Assembly: GCA_001794935.1 (NCBI GenBank)
Contig: MGLY01000086.1
Span: 12,917 to 19,483 of the forward strand
DNA length: 6,567 nucleotides
Direction: 5' to 3'
Source of the DNA: Chlamydiae bacterium RIFCSPHIGHO2_12_FULL_49_9
GTDB lineage: Bacteria > Chlamydiota > Chlamydiia > Chlamydiales > SM23-39
How positions within the stretch are numbered: position 1 is the stretch's first letter; each line of letters opens with the position of its first letter. Both the position numbers and the translations under genes were made by a program. Below the pieces are notes generated by a model. That model was not told the DNA's origin, ran no database searches, and saw nothing but the letters and a program-made list of their open reading frames with translations. Below, in pieces: positions 4,920 through 6,567 of the stretch.

Positions 4920-6567
4920 ATGTTTAAAAAGGGCCTTCTCCTCCTTTTTGTTGTTTTTGCCTCTTTTGGGGAGGGCAAACCGCCTCAATTAGCTCCCAGG
5001 GACGTGAAGGTCAAACTGGAGGAAATTCTAAAGGCCCATGTGTGCCATAAGAGCCTAAACCCCACTTTGATGGAAAGAACCCTCAAGAACTTCATTGAGG
5101 AGCTCGACCCGACAAAAACCTACTTCCTCGAAGGAGAAATCGCCCCCTGGTTAACGCCTGCCGAATCGCTCCTTCAGAGGGGGCTGGAAGGGGTCAAAGC
5201 GAGCGATTTTTCTCTATTTCAGGAGATTCACGAAGACTTTATTCGCGCCATTCACCGAAGAAACGCCCTCGAAACGGAGATCGAAAAACAGGAGCTCCCA
5301 AGAGGAGTCAAAAGCGAGGAGTTCAAAGATCTCTCTTGGGCTACGAATCCGGAAGAGCTTTCGGTTAGGCTCTCTCGCATCAGAGCTTTGCAGCTCGAAG
5401 TGTCTGAAAAACTCGGCTCGGAGAGTCAAAATAAACTCCTCCAAAGGCTCAAAAAAAGGCGTCTGAATCGAGAATCGGAGATCGTTTCGACAAGCCTGGA
5501 CGATCGGTTTAAACTCACCCTCTCCTATGTTCTCAAATCGATCAGCGCCGCGCTCGATTCCCACACCAATTACTTTACTCCATCTGAAGCAAACCACTTC
5601 ATCATCCAAGTGCAGCAGCGCCTTTTTGGAATCGGAGCGCAGCTGCGGGATGATCTCGACGGACTCTCCGTCACCCGAATCCTGGAAAATAGCCCCGCAA
5701 GCCAAAGCGCCAAGCTCAAGATCAACGACAAGATTATCGCCGTCGATCATGAGCCTGTGGTCGGCATGGAGATCGGCGAAGCTGTCGAGCTCATCCGGGG
5801 CGAGAGCGGGACGCCTGTTCTTCTCACGCTCCTTCGCGAAACAGAAGAGGCCGGAGAAAAGAAAACCGAAACTCTCGAAATCGAGCTCGTCCGCAATGAA
5901 GTAGTGATCGAAGAGTCGCGCCTTGAAACAAATCTCGAGCCTTATGGCGATGGCGCGATCGCTTCTTTAAAACTCTTCTCTTTCTACCAAGACCAAAAAA
6001 GCTCCTCTACGCAAGATATACGCAAAGCGATCGAGCTGGCTAAAAAAGATCACAAGCTCAAGGGAGTCATCCTCGACTTGCGCAGCAATTCCGGTGGCCT
6101 TCTCGCCCAGGCTGTTTCGGTGACGGGTCTTTTCATCAATAAAGGGATCGTCGTTTCGATCAAACACAACACCGGACGTCTTGAACACTTGAGAGAAGTC
6201 GAAGGCAAACCCGTTTGGGATGGCCCCCTCATTGTCCTTGTCAACAAAGCGAGCGCATCGGCGGCTGAAATTGTCGCGCAAACGCTCCAGGATTACGGAA
6301 GAGCTCTTGTCGTCGGAGATCCGTACACATTCGGCAAAGGGTCTTTCCAAACATTTACCCTCGACCCAACATCCAATCCCAAAATCAACCCTCAAGGGGA
6401 ATACAAAGTGACCCGCGGCAGATACTACACCGTCTCGGGAAAGAGCCCGCAACTCAAGGGAGTTCTCGCTGACATCATCGTCCCCGGCCTTCTTTCCGAA
6501 CTTGACATCGGCGAAAAATTTGCGAAGTTTCCGCTGGAAAATGACGAGATCGAGCCCCACTTTGACG
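4920..6567 (+). CDS. tsp: Tail-specific carboxyl-terminal processing protease Tsp/Prc, 5' part (3' end outside window)
   Basis: This periplasmic serine protease of peptidase family S41A cleaves proteins recognised by their C-termini. The frame runs uninterrupted from ATG to the right edge; 549 residues are visible of perhaps 650 (C. trachomatis CT441 is about 640 from memory). Residues 1-19 are a signal peptide (two Lys, then L-L-L-L-F-V-V-F-A). Residues 30-220 are the N-terminal helical domain typical of Prc, ending in L-D-S-H-T-N-Y-F. A PDZ domain follows at about 234-315 (F-G-I-G-A-Q). The protease core has L-R-S-N-S-G-G (387-393), nucleophile Ser447 in S-A-S-A-A-E, Lys473 in F-G-K-G and Gln477, the complete catalytic set with family spacing. 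Proteolytic activity is therefore expected. The CT441 counterpart has been linked to cleavage of host proteins; whether this one does so is unknown. It is divergent from the euo-like gene. Confidence 0.96.
   Translation, partial: MFKKGLLLLFVVFASFGEGKPPQLAPRDVKVKLEEILKAHVCHKSLNPTLMERTLKNFIEELDPTKTYFLEGEIAPWLTPAESLLQRGLEGVKASDFSLFQEIHEDFIRAIHRRNALETEIEKQELPRGVKSEEFKDLSWATNPEELSVRLSRIRALQLEVSEKLGSESQNKLLQRLKKRRLNRESEIVSTSLDDRFKLTLSYVLKSISAALDSHTNYFTPSEANHFIIQVQQRLFGIGAQLRDDLDGLSVTRILENSPASQSAKLKINDKIIAVDHEPVVGMEIGEAVELIRGESGTPVLLTLLRETEEAGEKKTETLEIELVRNEVVIEESRLETNLEPYGDGAIASLKLFSFYQDQKSSSTQDIRKAIELAKKDHKLKGVILDLRSNSGGLLAQAVSVTGLFINKGIVVSIKHNTGRLEHLREVEGKPVWDGPLIVLVNKASASAAEIVAQTLQDYGRALVVGDPYTFGKGSFQTFTLDPTSNPKINPQGEYKVTRGRYYTVSGKSPQLKGVLADIIVPGLLSELDIGEKFAKFPLENDEIEPHFD

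Noticed and set aside
4801..4992. Small 63-codon frame on the + strand before tsp.
   Set aside because: TTG start, overlaps the tsp signal peptide, basic low-complexity product, no Shine-Dalgarno.
5214..5750. Long antisense frame inside tsp (also 5967-6560).
   Set aside because: The opposite strand encodes Tsp with all family motifs; the antisense products show no recognisable domain and reflect codon bias.

Overview
The window most likely comes from a member of the phylum Chlamydiae outside the genus Chlamydia (a Waddlia-, Parachlamydia- or Simkania-like 'environmental' chlamydia). Three things point there: a SecD-SecF fusion followed directly by recJ, an adjacent gene resembling the chlamydial developmental regulator Euo, and a tail-specific protease (Tsp/Prc family, counterpart of C. 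trachomatis CT441). From memory, C. trachomatis carries tsp, crpA, omcB, omcA, gltX, euo, recJ and secDF in that order (CT441 to CT448). The species cannot be fixed from the sequence alone.

Layout: (1) 1-1470, +, the 3' part of a secDF fusion gene, open at the left edge. (2) 1489-3222, +, recJ, 18 bases after the secDF stop, with a TTG start and presumably in the same operon. (3) 3200-3970, -, an exported HAD-type protein of the DUF2608 kind, convergent with recJ and overlapping its 3' end by 23 bases. (4) 3971-4105, a short regulatory stretch holding a perfect 20-bp palindrome, a candidate promoter for the HAD gene and a rho-independent terminator for the next gene. (5) 4106-4540, -, an euo-like gene encoding two tandem copies of a winged-helix/excisionase-type DNA-binding domain. 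(6) 4541-4919, a 379-base divergent intergenic region, very AT-rich on the euo side (21 G+C in the 120 bases 4561-4680, against about half in the flanking genes), with several inverted and direct repeats. (7) 4920-6567, +, tsp, with a signal peptide and the complete Ser/Lys/Gln catalytic set, open at the right edge.

How the genes may work together: SecDF drives the late steps of export through the Sec channel; the HAD protein and Tsp both carry export signals and are candidate clients. RecJ is a recombination and repair exonuclease that shares a transcript with secDF. Euo in Chlamydia is an early-expressed repressor of late genes, and tsp has been described there as a late-type gene. Here the two are divergent neighbours sharing one repeat-rich control region, so direct control of tsp and of euo itself by Euo is a testable inference. 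No mobile element, CRISPR array, tRNA or rRNA was seen. All genes are recognisable members of known families; the least explained parts are the intergenic repeats and hairpins and the duplicated architecture of the Euo-like protein.
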